Positions 1 through 8,909 are shown, numbered from the stretch's first letter. The stretch is 28,560 nucleotides of DNA from a virus (IMGVR_UViG_3300044675_003460:1-28560), one strand, 5' to 3'. Program-made: numbers and translations. Notes: a model not told the origin generated them from the letters alone.

Positions 1-120
1 ACAATGTCAAAAGATTTAAATATCAAATGTACGTATCATGCAATCCCAATCTTTAGCAATTCATTGACTGCTAAAGATCACGAAAACATTATGTCTGCAT
101 TGAATCAGGCATTTGCATGA
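1..120 (+). CDS. C-terminal fragment of upstream gene, possibly a DegT-type aminotransferase
   Basis: Reading frame 1 is open from the window edge to a TGA at 118-120, giving the last 39 codons of a gene that starts upstream. The tail reads like the end of DegT/DnrJ/EryC1 aminotransferases: a hydrophobic Pro-Ile-Phe strand, then Leu-Thr-Ala-Lys-Asp-His and a final amphipathic helix. The assignment rests on only about 25 residues and is tentative. The stop overlaps the next start as ATGA (117-120), so the two genes are translationally coupled. A sugar aminotransferase would fit the downstream deoxysugar cassette. Confidence 0.45.
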   Translation, partial: TMSKDLNIKCTYHAIPIFSNSLTAKDHENIMSALNQAFA

Positions 121-992
121 AGCCGTTGAGAATAGCATTTGCAGATACACATGATCATCTTGCAACGTTCTTTATATATCTTTTTCAGACTAGATATAAA
201 GTAGATATCGTAGGCATGAGTGAATCGCCGGATTTTTTATTATTCGGTGATGATAACTTTGGTCGTAATAACTTAAATATCACCAGAGATCAATGTACTA
301 AGATATTGTTCACAGGTGAAAATCGTAGACCTGAGAATTTTGATTGCGACTATGCTATTAGTTTTGACCATATATTTGAACCATGGCATTACAGATTACC
401 CTTGTATGTAATTTATATGTGGGCATTAGAGCATATCCATGAAACAAGATTTGATTTTAACTATATCTTTAATCCCGAGATTAAAGAAAAAACAGACTTT
501 TGTACGTTTGTAGTATCGAATCCAAATTGTAATGAGCGCAATGAATTCTTTAATAAGCTAAATAATATTAAACGTGTAGATAGCGGCGGCAAATTGTATA
601 ACAACATCAATGCTAATTTAACAGGCGAAGAAAGCAAAATAAATTTCCTTTCGACAAGAAAATTTAATATTTGTTTTGAACATACTTCTCATCCCGGTTA
701 TACTACGGAGAAAATTCTTCACGCATTCTATGCAGGAACTGTTCCAATTTATTGGGGGTCCGAAACAATTGCAAATGACTTTAATCCTGCCGCATTCATA
801 AATTTACACGATTTCAATAGCCAGGAAGAGGCTATTGCACATATAATGAAGGTTGATCAAGATGACGAACTATATGCATCTTATGTTAATGCTCCAAAAT
901 TTTTAAACGGAATCCCTCCGTCATTTGTAGTATTGGATAACTTCCTTAATTGGTTCGATGCTATAGTGTATAATAAAATTTTAAAACGATGA
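117..992 (+). CDS. GT10 family (alpha-1,3-fucosyltransferase-like) glycosyltransferase
   Basis: The 291-aa protein has the GT10 signature in its C-terminal half: YTTEK (residues 195-199), then AGTVPIYWG ending at 214, and DFNPAAFI (221-228). The equivalent region in bacterial FucT enzymes binds the nucleotide-sugar donor. FTGE at 65-68 matches the family's N-terminal-half motif. There is no signal peptide or membrane helix, so it should act in the cytoplasm or at the inner membrane face. GT10 enzymes usually move fucose from GDP-fucose, but donor and acceptor cannot be read from sequence, and neighbouring genes suggest other deoxysugars are available. The start overlaps the preceding stop and the end overlaps the next gene by 4 nt. 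Confidence 0.85.
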   Translation: MKPLRIAFADTHDHLATFFIYLFQTRYKVDIVGMSESPDFLLFGDDNFGRNNLNITRDQCTKILFTGENRRPENFDCDYAISFDHIFEPWHYRLPLYVIYMWALEHIHETRFDFNYIFNPEIKEKTDFCTFVVSNPNCNERNEFFNKLNNIKRVDSGGKLYNNINANLTGEESKINFLSTRKFNICFEHTSHPGYTTEKILHAFYAGTVPIYWGSETIANDFNPAAFINLHDFNSQEEAIAHIMKVDQDDELYASYVNAPKFLNGIPPSFVVLDNFLNWFDAIVYNKILKR

Positions 993-1699
993 AAATACAA
1001 ACATTTATCTTTAACTGGCGCGGACAGTATGAAAAAACAAAAGAAAAGCAAAAGCAACTGAGTGCCATTGGGGTCGTGCCTGTCGTTATTAATAGTGACG
1101 ACAATCACCGTGAGGACGATCCTAATTGGCACAACATTGGCGAGGACAGTTATTTTACAGCACAATTTTTAAAAGCAATTGAGTTGTTTGATGCGGATGT
1201 AATGTTTCACATTCAAGCAGATGCATCTTATGATAATTGGACTGAAATTTATGCTGGCGCTGAAGAATGTTTTGACACTTACAACTGGGGCATCTATGCT
1301 CCGAATGTAGATTATACATTCTATGATTCTAGTAGAGCTGATCTTAAATCTTTTGATCTAGAAGAGCCTTATTATAAAATGGTTGCAAATCCTGATTGTA
1401 CTTGTTGGTTCATTCATAAAGATATTATTGAGGATGCTAAGAATCGTAATATCGATTTTGCCCCCTATAAAATGGGATGGAGCTTTGATATAGTATATAC
1501 TGCAATTGGTTATATTAGTAAGAGGCCTGTTATCAGAGATTATCGTTACACAATCTCACATCCGCCAGGAACAAACTATAGTAAACAACAAGCTGAGACT
1601 GAGATGCATACGTTTTACTCAAAACTGCCTTCCGATATTCAGACTGCATTTAAATATATTAAACAAGACAAAGAACATTTAGGAAAATATTATGCTTAA
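989..1699 (+). CDS. putative glycosyltransferase (GT-A-like)
   Basis: The 236-aa soluble protein starts in an ATGA overlap with the GT10 gene. The N-terminus (MKIQTFIFNW) and an acidic stretch near residues 73-82 (MFHIQADASY) resemble the first strand and the metal/nucleotide-binding segment of GT-A glycosyltransferases. The C-terminal half is rich in Tyr, Trp and Asp, including a WSFD motif of the kind that contacts sugars. No exact family is recognised. The operon position between glycosyltransferases supports a role in building the same glycan. An unrelated sugar-binding function is possible. Confidence 0.55.
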   Translation: MKIQTFIFNWRGQYEKTKEKQKQLSAIGVVPVVINSDDNHREDDPNWHNIGEDSYFTAQFLKAIELFDADVMFHIQADASYDNWTEIYAGAEECFDTYNWGIYAPNVDYTFYDSSRADLKSFDLEEPYYKMVANPDCTCWFIHKDIIEDAKNRNIDFAPYKMGWSFDIVYTAIGYISKRPVIRDYRYTISHPPGTNYSKQQAETEMHTFYSKLPSDIQTAFKYIKQDKEHLGKYYA

Positions 1700-2624
1700 A
1701 AACTTCTTTGAGGTTAATGATTTAATTTCAGAAAAATTGCAATCAAATGAACCTTTTTCATTATTGCGTCTAGATAATAGTGCGGGGTATGTTCTACAAA
1801 ATCTGTTTAACAATACTAGTATATCCTCACAATTCTTTAATAATACTGTTATTTCTTTTGAGGGTGGGGTAACTCCAGGTACAACTGACTATTATATAGA
1901 TACCATTGTTCCTATGTTAACACAATCCATGAAAGAATGTGATATACTCGGATTTGTTGATATGTCATTAGCCATACAAAATGATACGACCTTTACAAAA
2001 ACATTCGGCGAAAAGCCTATGTTCTTTGGGCATGATAGTCTTATGGTTTTGGATCCTATCGGTGTTCTAAGAGGCGGGCTATGCGGAACATTTAAGGTCG
2101 AAACACCTTGGACAAAATATTTAAAAAATAAAAAAGTATTAATTATATCTACGCATTGTGAAACTATTAAATCGCAATGGCAACAGATTGATAAAATATG
2201 GGGAGACAATTTAGATTTAGTTGCACCGTTTGATTTAGTAGGATGTATTCGTACTCCGTACCATCCTTTAATGGATGACAGACAATATCCTGGTTGCGAA
2301 ACGTGGGAACAAAATGTAGAATACATAAAAAATGAAATTGATAAGTATGAATATGACGTTTTAATTTCTGGAGCATCCACATCTTCTCCTATATATGTAG
2401 AACATGCGAAAAAACGAGGCAAAGTAGGTATACAAACTGGCGGCGTGCATCAGTTATTCTTCGGCATATTAGGATATCGTTGGTCACCTGAGGCAAACAA
2501 CGGATATAGAGTATGGGCAGAATATTATAATGAACATTGGACATATCCTTTTAAAGAAGACGAAGCAAGGAATAAAAATCAAGTAAGACATTTGGAAGGC
2601 AATTATGCCTATTGGAAACCATGA
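1692..2624 (+). CDS. GT-D-type (DUF1792-like) putative glycosyltransferase
   Basis: This 310-aa protein overlaps the preceding gene by 8 nt and has an AGGAAAA-type ribosome site. Near the N-terminus it has a conserved-looking LLRLDNS segment (about residues 24-30), comparable to the Arg-Asp/Glu region of the DUF1792/GT-D family. Near the C-terminus the order 'SGASTSSPIYVEHAKKRGK' then a Gly-rich strand (IQTGGVHQLFFG) matches the 'alpha-helix plus aGxxg' end of GT-D folds. GT-D enzymes transfer hexoses onto glycans of bacterial adhesins. The call is by pattern only; substrate unknown. Its TGA forms ATGA with the RfbH-like gene. Confidence 0.5.
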   Translation: MLKNFFEVNDLISEKLQSNEPFSLLRLDNSAGYVLQNLFNNTSISSQFFNNTVISFEGGVTPGTTDYYIDTIVPMLTQSMKECDILGFVDMSLAIQNDTTFTKTFGEKPMFFGHDSLMVLDPIGVLRGGLCGTFKVETPWTKYLKNKKVLIISTHCETIKSQWQQIDKIWGDNLDLVAPFDLVGCIRTPYHPLMDDRQYPGCETWEQNVEYIKNEIDKYEYDVLISGASTSSPIYVEHAKKRGKVGIQTGGVHQLFFGILGYRWSPEANNGYRVWAEYYNEHWTYPFKEDEARNKNQVRHLEGNYAYWKP

Positions 2625-3946
2625 ATAAACAAGACATCATTAACGGAGTAGCTGCATATTTCCAAAACAAGGCAGCAAATAAGACATGGACTGCCGGTAA
2701 GGATTTTGTAAATTATGCTGGTCCATATTTTGACGAACATGAAATTATGGCGGCAGTTTCTACATTGTTAGATAGCTGGCTTGTAATGGGCGATCAATCA
2801 ATAAAATTTGAGAAACAATTTCCTAAGCAATTTCAAAAGAACTTTGGAATACTTACTAATTCAGGATCAAGTTCTAATTTATTAATGATGTCTACGCTTA
2901 CATCTAAGCGAGGATACAACTTACCTAAAGGTACAAAGGTGTTGATGCCTATTGCAGGTTTTCCTACAACATTAAATCCTACATTACAAGTAGGGTTTGA
3001 ACCTGTGTTTTTAGATATTGAATTGGATACACTTAATTTAGATTTAACTAGAGCGGAAGAACTAATTAAGAAACATGACATTCGAGTAATCACATTTGCT
3101 CACGTCTTGGGCAATCCCCCTAATATGCGTTGGGTGATGGAACTTGTCAATCGTTATGATTTGATTCTATTAGAAGATTGTTGCGATGCTTTAGGTTCAA
3201 CCTATGGCGGACAACCATTGGGATCATTTGGTGAAATGGCATCTTGCTCATTCTATCCAGCACACCATATGACAATGGGCGAAGGCGGATTTGTAGCATG
3301 TAAGAATTATGAGACAGAAGTTATTCTTCGTTCATTTAGAGAATGGGGCCGAGGTTGTTACTGTGTAGGGCCGGAAGCTAATAAATTAAAATGTGGTTCT
3401 TGTGGCAAACGATTTCAAGAATGGATTCCTGAAATGCCAGGTGAAATTTTTGACCACAAATATGTTTATGACGAGATTGGATATAATCTTAAGCCTATTG
3501 AATTACAAGGCGCAATGGGATTAGTTCAATTAGAAAAATTGGGGACAATACATGCACTACGTCGTCGTAATTATAGTTTGCTTTTTGATATCTACAGCAA
3601 GTACGAGGAGTATTTCCATCTACCAAGAGCACAAGAATACTCAGACCCAAGTTGGTTCGCATTCCCATTAACAATTCGGGCGGGATCTCCTTTCAAGCGT
3701 AGTGACATTGTAGATTACTTAGAAGAAAAATTAATTCAGACAAGACCATATTTTGCTGGCAATATTATGCTACAGCCTGCATATTCGCATTTAATGAACC
3801 CTGCAGATGCAAGAGATAATTTTCCAATTGCTACAATGACAATGACTAATACTTATTTCCATGGTACTAGTCCCGTTATTACTCCTGAACAAATTAAATA
3901 TATTGGTGAAGTAGTAGATAGTTTTATGAGTTTATTTGGAGGTTAA
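2621..3946 (+). CDS. rfbH: RfbH-type CDP-4-keto-6-deoxy-D-glucose 3-dehydratase (E1)
   Basis: The 441-aa protein has the DegT-aminotransferase fold but carries the dehydratase hallmark: in SFYPAHHMTMGEGG the PLP-anchoring lysine is replaced by His215. RfbH/E1 enzymes use PMP plus a [2Fe-2S] cluster to remove the C3 hydroxyl from a CDP-4-keto-6-deoxyhexose. Candidate cluster cysteines are Cys187/188 in EDCCDALG and Cys245, 247, 258 and 261 after REWGRG. The Cys spacing in the last group is longer than I recall for enteric RfbH. Full-length for the family (about 437 aa). ATG 2621 is chosen over TTG 2612 because it forms an ATGA overlap. No reductase partner (E3) is visible in the window. Confidence 0.9.
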   Translation: MNKQDIINGVAAYFQNKAANKTWTAGKDFVNYAGPYFDEHEIMAAVSTLLDSWLVMGDQSIKFEKQFPKQFQKNFGILTNSGSSSNLLMMSTLTSKRGYNLPKGTKVLMPIAGFPTTLNPTLQVGFEPVFLDIELDTLNLDLTRAEELIKKHDIRVITFAHVLGNPPNMRWVMELVNRYDLILLEDCCDALGSTYGGQPLGSFGEMASCSFYPAHHMTMGEGGFVACKNYETEVILRSFREWGRGCYCVGPEANKLKCGSCGKRFQEWIPEMPGEIFDHKYVYDEIGYNLKPIELQGAMGLVQLEKLGTIHALRRRNYSLLFDIYSKYEEYFHLPRAQEYSDPSWFAFPLTIRAGSPFKRSDIVDYLEEKLIQTRPYFAGNIMLQPAYSHLMNPADARDNFPIATMTMTNTYFHGTSPVITPEQIKYIGEVVDSFMSLFGG

Positions 3947-3947
3947 T

Positions 3948-4961
3948 ATGCGTGTATGCGATTGGATATCAGATTATCTTTATAATTTAGGCATTGAAAA
4001 TGTACATGGGATTATGGGCGGCGGCGCTAGCGGATTAAATGATGGGTTTATTAAGAATGGTAAAATAAACTATATCTGTTATCATAACGAACAAGGTGCA
4101 GGCCATTCGGCAATGGGCGAAGCAATTTATACCGGTAAAGTATCCGTTGTTAATCCTACTACCGGGTGTGCAGGAACAAATTGTGCCACATCTGTATTAG
4201 ATGCATGGCAAGATGGAGTACCGGTATTATTCATATCTGGCAATGTTAGAATGAATACTTGTTCTAGTTGGATTAATACCACAAAGAACATTAACTTGCG
4301 TAAGTATGGTATTCAGGAACACAATGTTGTTTCTATGTATAAGAACATGACTAAGTATGCTCATTTTATAACAAGCATAGATGAAGTTGCATATGTAATT
4401 ACAAAGGCGTTATATATGGCAAAAGAAGGAAGACCTGGGCCGTGCTGGGTTGATATTCCCGGAGATATACAAACTGCAGAAATGCCAGAAACATATAAAT
4501 TGTTTATTGCAGATGATCCTATTAATCGTATTCATACAAATCTTGACGAATTAAAGAATCAATTAGAACAATCAGAAAGACCAGTTGTGTTAGTTGGTCA
4601 GGGCATTAGACAAACAAATACAGTAGATTCCTTTATTAAATTTATAGAAAAATATAAACTACCATTTGTAACAACATACGGCGCAACCGATTATGCAAGT
4701 AACGATCATGAATTAAATATGGGAGCAATTGGTATCAAGGGTTGCCGATATGGAAATTTTGTAGTACAAAATGCAAGTCTATTATTAGTTCTTGGTAGTA
4801 GTTTAAATAGTAGTGTGATAGGTTATGACCCTAAACAGTTTAGTATTGGTAGCAAAAAGATCGTTGTTGATATTGATTCTGACGAACTAAATAAAGATAT
4901 ATTAGACATAAGTGAAAAATACAATATGGATCTTTCCGATTTCTTTGAGGTTATGGTATGA
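3948..4961 (+). CDS. ThDP-dependent acetolactate-synthase-like enzyme, Pyr and central domains (split half 1)
   Basis: The 337-aa protein covers the first two of the three domains of acetolactate-synthase-type ThDP enzymes. The Pyr domain has the activating glutamate (Glu48 in HNEQGAGHSAMGEA) and the PTTGCAGTN / DGVPVLFISG strands. The central Rossmann-like domain follows (RPVVLVGQG and LLLVLGSSLNSS). It stops where the PP domain should begin, and that domain is the next ORF. ATG 3948 is chosen over TTG 3936 because GGAGG at 3938-3942 sits at the right distance. Beside RfbH, a YerE-like role (adding a two-carbon acetyl branch from pyruvate to a 3,6-dideoxy-4-ketosugar) is attractive but inferred. 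Confidence 0.8.
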   Translation: MRVCDWISDYLYNLGIENVHGIMGGGASGLNDGFIKNGKINYICYHNEQGAGHSAMGEAIYTGKVSVVNPTTGCAGTNCATSVLDAWQDGVPVLFISGNVRMNTCSSWINTTKNINLRKYGIQEHNVVSMYKNMTKYAHFITSIDEVAYVITKALYMAKEGRPGPCWVDIPGDIQTAEMPETYKLFIADDPINRIHTNLDELKNQLEQSERPVVLVGQGIRQTNTVDSFIKFIEKYKLPFVTTYGATDYASNDHELNMGAIGIKGCRYGNFVVQNASLLLVLGSSLNSSVIGYDPKQFSIGSKKIVVDIDSDELNKDILDISEKYNMDLSDFFEVMV

Positions 4962-5698
4962 ATAGAACTGAATGGATAGACAAATGTAATCATTGGAAAA
5001 ATAAATGGCCGGTAATACAACAGGAATATTTACAAGCCGGTGACGAAATTAATATGTACGCAGTGATAGATGCTATAAACAAATATAGTAAACCAACTGC
5101 TACAGTAATGGCAGACGCGGGTAGTGGGTATTATATCGGAAGCACTGCATTTAAACCCAAACAAGGACAACGATTTGTTTGTAGCGTATCCCAAGCAGAT
5201 ATGGGCTGGGCAGTTCCTGCGGCAGTGGGCGTAGCATTAGCGAGTAAACAACAAGCTATAACATTCTTAGGCGATGGCAGTTTTATGTCTAACATACAAG
5301 AACTTGCCGTTGCTAAACAACACAATCTAGATATTAAATTTGTCATTCTCAATAACAACGGATATTCTTGTATTCGGAATACGCAAACAAAATACTATCA
5401 AGGTAGAGTATATGGTACAAGTAATACTACAGGTATTTGGTTTCCATTGTTTGAGAATGTAGCAACTACATTTGGTTTAGGTTATAAAGAAATAAATGAT
5501 GTAGATCAGTTAAAAGAATTTGAACATATATTAAACACTCCTGGCCCTATGCTTGTAGTTTGTAAATGTAATACAGACCAAGAAATTGCTCCAGCACAAG
5601 GGCTAAAGAATGGTAAACAAGCAGGCCTGCATGATTTATTCCCATTTTTAAGTGACGAAGAATTAAACCGAGAGATGATTGTAAAATATAATGTATAA
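4958..5698 (+). CDS. ThDP-dependent acetolactate-synthase-like enzyme, PP domain (split half 2)
   Basis: The 246-aa protein holds the ThDP diphosphate/Mg-binding domain: GDGSF at 105-109 and NNNGY at 132-136 give the GDG-X24-27-NN signature. ADAGSG and MGWAVPAAVG precede it as in acetolactate synthase and related decarboxylases. It begins in an ATGA overlap (4958-4961) with the first half, and together they total about 583 aa, the usual length of the one-chain enzyme. No domain appears to be lost, so the pair could form a working heteromer. A single-base indel creating an artificial break is the alternative. Confidence 0.82.
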   Translation: MNRTEWIDKCNHWKNKWPVIQQEYLQAGDEINMYAVIDAINKYSKPTATVMADAGSGYYIGSTAFKPKQGQRFVCSVSQADMGWAVPAAVGVALASKQQAITFLGDGSFMSNIQELAVAKQHNLDIKFVILNNNGYSCIRNTQTKYYQGRVYGTSNTTGIWFPLFENVATTFGLGYKEINDVDQLKEFEHILNTPGPMLVVCKCNTDQEIAPAQGLKNGKQAGLHDLFPFLSDEELNREMIVKYNV

Positions 5699-6479
5699 AG
5701 TTTTTAAGTGTGTAGCATGTGATTCTAATAATGTTGAATACAAAGAAACTGGTTTAGCTAAATTTATACAATTTCGTATATTCGGAAATAATACAGATAA
5801 TGGCATGCCAATAGTTGGTATGAAATGTTTAGATTGTTCTTTTGTTGGATCTGCTGATAGATTCACAGATGATGAAACTAAAATATATTATAACGGATAT
5901 AGAGACAACGAATATACGCGTACTCGAATTATGTTTGAGCCAGGATATACTGATATAGAAAAGTTTAATAGTATTGCCTATAAAACACATAGACAAGAAG
6001 GTATACAAAAATTAATTAAACAATATATCGATGTTGATCAAATACATACAGTATTAGATTACGGTGGCGACAATGGATCGGTTATTCCTGATTGGTTTGA
6101 TAAATCTAAAAAATATGTTTTTGATATTAGTAACGTTCCATTGACATCTAAGGTTGAATCAATATCTCTTAATGAAAACAAAATTTTTGATTTTATATTA
6201 TGCACGCATCTATTAGAACACGTGTCTGATCCTAATGATACATTGGGTAAAATAAAAGAACATGCGAATGATAATACCTGGATTTATTTTGAAATACCAA
6301 ACAACCCTGCACCGTACATTGGTATTATCCACGAACATATTAATTTCTTTAATATTAAATCAGCCACGGCATTGTTAAATCGTAATGGATTTAAGGTCAT
6401 AGATGTGTGTGAGTATGGGTTTGATTCATTTGCTGTCGCCCATAAAAATAATTTATGTATATTAGCTAAGCTTTATTAA
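5691..6479 (+). CDS. class I SAM methyltransferase with N-terminal zinc-ribbon, sugar-methyltransferase type
   Basis: The 262-aa protein begins with two CxxC pairs (Cys7/10 and Cys46/49) that look like a small zinc ribbon, followed by a Rossmann methyltransferase domain. Motif I is VLDYGGDNG, and CTHLLEHVSDP is the typical segment after motif IV. The layout, CxxC ribbon then methyltransferase, is seen in C-methyltransferases of deoxysugar pathways, such as TylCIII-like enzymes, although those are longer. The EIPNNP and HINFF segments are also typical. It overlaps the ThDP gene by 8 nt, so it probably works on the same nucleotide sugar. Exact methyl acceptor unknown. Confidence 0.72.
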   Translation: MYKVFKCVACDSNNVEYKETGLAKFIQFRIFGNNTDNGMPIVGMKCLDCSFVGSADRFTDDETKIYYNGYRDNEYTRTRIMFEPGYTDIEKFNSIAYKTHRQEGIQKLIKQYIDVDQIHTVLDYGGDNGSVIPDWFDKSKKYVFDISNVPLTSKVESISLNENKIFDFILCTHLLEHVSDPNDTLGKIKEHANDNTWIYFEIPNNPAPYIGIIHEHINFFNIKSATALLNRNGFKVIDVCEYGFDSFAVAHKNNLCILAKLY

Positions 6480-6491
6480 ATTGAGTATTTT

Positions 6492-7274
6492 ATGAAAATA
6501 TTAGTTGTAGGCGCCGGCGGATTTGTTGGCTCATATATCGTTCCGTTATTATCTAAAAAACATGAAGTTATTCCTATCTATAAAAATGAGATAGATCTTT
6601 TAGATAATCAAACAGTTACAAAGATATTAGATGTTCTTCGTCCCGATGTTGTTATTAATTGTTTAACCTTCGGCGGCAAAACAGAACTACACGAAAACAA
6701 TGCTTCGAATGTTGGCAAGAACATGTCATTGTTCTATAACTTCTATACTAATGAGGATAAATTTAAATTTTATATTAATTTGGGTTCTGGCATTGAAAAA
6801 ACCAATGCAAGAAATGCGTATGTATTTTCCAAAAGATTAATTAAGAATTTGTGTTTTGGTCCTAAGTATCTGACACTAAGAATATATGGATGTTTTGGTG
6901 CAGGTGAACCCTCGCATAGATTGTTAAAACAATACAATGCAACCGAAGGTGAATTTAAAATAAAGAATGATCGCGAATTCGACTATTTTTCAGTACAAGA
7001 TTTATACAATGTTATTGATTATTCATTGAATAATTATGCCACTAGCGATTGGTTAGTAGGTAATGATATAGATTGTGTATATCGGAACAAAATTACCCTA
7101 AGTGAATTTTTGGGGATGTACTGCGATATAAATAATATAGAGAAAAGATTTGTAGTTGAATCTACAAGTGATGAAAAATATATAGGCCATCCAGTTGATA
7201 TCAGTACTCTAGAAGAGTTCGGAGGATTGAAGTTGTATGGCATTGGACATGGATTGAAAGTTTATAATGACTAA
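6492..7274 (+). CDS. extended SDR, NAD-dependent epimerase/dehydratase or 4-ketoreductase
   Basis: The 260-aa protein opens with the nucleotide-binding signature GAGGFVG (7-13) after a beta strand. It has a NLGSGIE strand and the catalytic YxxxK as YVFSK, about residues 115-119. It is shorter than RmlB-type dehydratases and resembles RmlD or fucose-synthase type reductases that finish a nucleotide-deoxysugar by reducing a 4-keto group. This is a plausible last step for the product of the RfbH and ThDP enzymes. It overlaps the RmlB-like gene by 8 nt. The 12-nt gap before it is the only break in this part of the operon. Confidence 0.75.
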   Translation: MKILVVGAGGFVGSYIVPLLSKKHEVIPIYKNEIDLLDNQTVTKILDVLRPDVVINCLTFGGKTELHENNASNVGKNMSLFYNFYTNEDKFKFYINLGSGIEKTNARNAYVFSKRLIKNLCFGPKYLTLRIYGCFGAGEPSHRLLKQYNATEGEFKIKNDREFDYFSVQDLYNVIDYSLNNYATSDWLVGNDIDCVYRNKITLSEFLGMYCDINNIEKRFVVESTSDEKYIGHPVDISTLEEFGGLKLYGIGHGLKVYND

Positions 7275-8217
7275 AGTTGTTTATGTTACAGGGTGCATTG
7301 GATTTATAGGTTATCATGTAACCAAAAAATGTTTAGATGCGGGGTATCATGTTTTAGGGATAGATAGTAAAACATATGCGAGCAATCTAAATTTACTTCC
7401 AGACTTATTAAAGTATCCAAAATTCAAATTTTTAGAATTGGATATTAATGATCTAGACAGACTTCATGACTGCGATTATTTTATTAATACCGCAGCTGAA
7501 ACACACGTCGACAATAGTATTGTTAGTTCAGATGTTTTCCTTAGAAGCAACATCAACGGTGTCCATAAAATACTAGAACTAATTAAAGCTATACCAAAAG
7601 CTCGTAGACCAATATTATTACACTTTAGTACAGATGAAGTGTATGGGGATATCGTAGATGGGTTTCATACTGAAACAGATTTATTAAAACCAAGCAATCC
7701 GTATTCAGCGACAAAAGCTGCAGCTGATATGTTGGTAACAGCATGGGCAAGAACATATGATGTTCCCTATGTAATTGTTAGACCAACTAATAATTATGGA
7801 ATTGGTCAATATGTTGAGAAGTTTATTCCTAAAGCAATTAAAAATTTATCTCTAGGTAGACCTATTATTATGCATGACAACGGATCTCCTAGAAGAACTT
7901 GGTTGCACGTATCCGATACAGCAACTGCAGTATTAAAAATTATTGAATCGGGAACAGTTAACGAAACCTACAATATATCAGGCAATTATGAGGAACAAAA
8001 TATTATTGTTGCTAAACATTTAGTTGATTTATTCTTTAATTGGAATGTTATCCACTATACAGAATTTATGGATTTTTCAGAAAAGCGTGTCGGCCAAGAT
8101 GTTAGATATGCTATAGATGATTCTAAATTAAAAGCATTGGGTTGGAAACCAGAAGCAGAGTTTAAAGATTCATTAGTTGAGATTGTGGAATACTATAAAA
8201 AGAATTTTATATGGTAA
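7267..8217 (+). CDS. RmlB-like nucleotide-glucose 4,6-dehydratase
   Basis: The 316-aa extended SDR has all the RmlB landmarks: GxxGxxG as TGCIGFIG (Gly9, 12, 15), AAETHVDNSI (76-85), FSTDEVYGD with Thr122-Asp123-Glu124, and YSATK with Tyr146 and Lys150. VRPTNNYG, a strand for sugar binding, and RTWLHVSD complete the set. RmlB converts dTDP-glucose to dTDP-4-keto-6-deoxyglucose. The homologous CDP-glucose enzyme would supply RfbH; from sequence the closer match is to RmlB. No nucleotidyltransferase (RmlA or RfbF) is in the window, so the activated sugar must come from the host or from upstream. Confidence 0.87.
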   Translation: MTKVVYVTGCIGFIGYHVTKKCLDAGYHVLGIDSKTYASNLNLLPDLLKYPKFKFLELDINDLDRLHDCDYFINTAAETHVDNSIVSSDVFLRSNINGVHKILELIKAIPKARRPILLHFSTDEVYGDIVDGFHTETDLLKPSNPYSATKAAADMLVTAWARTYDVPYVIVRPTNNYGIGQYVEKFIPKAIKNLSLGRPIIMHDNGSPRRTWLHVSDTATAVLKIIESGTVNETYNISGNYEEQNIIVAKHLVDLFFNWNVIHYTEFMDFSEKRVGQDVRYAIDDSKLKALGWKPEAEFKDSLVEIVEYYKKNFIW

Positions 8218-8909
8218 AAATTATATCATTAAGTGTTTGGGGAAATGATCCCAGATATATCGTTGGCGCAAATCGTCAGTATGAATTAGCAAAGAAATAT
8301 TATCCTGATTGGGAATTTAGAATTTATACTGATGATAAAAATAAATTTTCTAATCTAACAGATGCTAACATTATAGAAGTAACTGATGGAACATATGGTA
8401 TGTTCTGGAGGTTCAGAGCAATGTTTGAGGATGAATCTAATATTGTAATTGTCAGAGACTCGGATAGTAGAATTACTTTCAGAGAACATCAAGCAGTCAA
8501 TCAATGGTTGCAATCTAATGAAAAATTCCACACATTCCGAGATCACGAAGCACATTTTGAATTCCCTATTATCGGATGCGCATTTGGATACAAGGGTAAA
8601 TTTGGAACTCCTATATTAAATTTATTAAATTCTTATACATCTCAGATGAATTATTATGTGGGCGATCAAATATTTTTAAGAGATGTAATTTGGCCATTAG
8701 TTAAAGACGATGCAATGATTCATTGCATGAAAGATGGATGGTTCAAAGAAACAAGAACACAATTAGTTAATCCATATGATTTTTGTGGCAACGGATATGA
8801 CGAAAATGATATGCCGTTGTATCCGCCAACTTTAGCGGAATGCGCAGGATTTGACCCTAAAAATACCTCTAAAGAATTTAAATTTAACAAAGGCATTTTA
8901 ACAAAATGA
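8211..8909 (+). CDS. putative glycosyltransferase with DxD motif
   Basis: The 232-aa soluble protein has a hydrophobic strand ending in RDSDSR, with Asp83 and Asp85 forming the DxD that would hold a metal and a nucleotide sugar. GANRQYELAKKYYPDWEFRIYTD near the start (residues 19-41) resembles proteins from polysaccharide clusters that begin with a GT-A-like 'x-Y-Y-P-x-W-x-x-x-x-Y-x-D' segment. The start overlaps the dehydratase gene by 7 nt and the stop overlaps the next GT2 by 4 nt. Acceptor and donor cannot be read. Confidence 0.62.
   Translation: MVKIISLSVWGNDPRYIVGANRQYELAKKYYPDWEFRIYTDDKNKFSNLTDANIIEVTDGTYGMFWRFRAMFEDESNIVIVRDSDSRITFREHQAVNQWLQSNEKFHTFRDHEAHFEFPIIGCAFGYKGKFGTPILNLLNSYTSQMNYYVGDQIFLRDVIWPLVKDDAMIHCMKDGWFKETRTQLVNPYDFCGNGYDENDMPLYPPTLAECAGFDPKNTSKEFKFNKGILTK

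Noticed and set aside
881-1165. 94-aa leftward ORF across the first two glycosyltransferase genes
   Set aside because: It is antisense to two well-supported overlapping genes and has no recognisable domain or ribosome site.
2612-2620. TTG start for the RfbH-like gene
   Set aside because: ATG 2621 forms the ATGA overlap used throughout this operon; the TTG adds only three residues.
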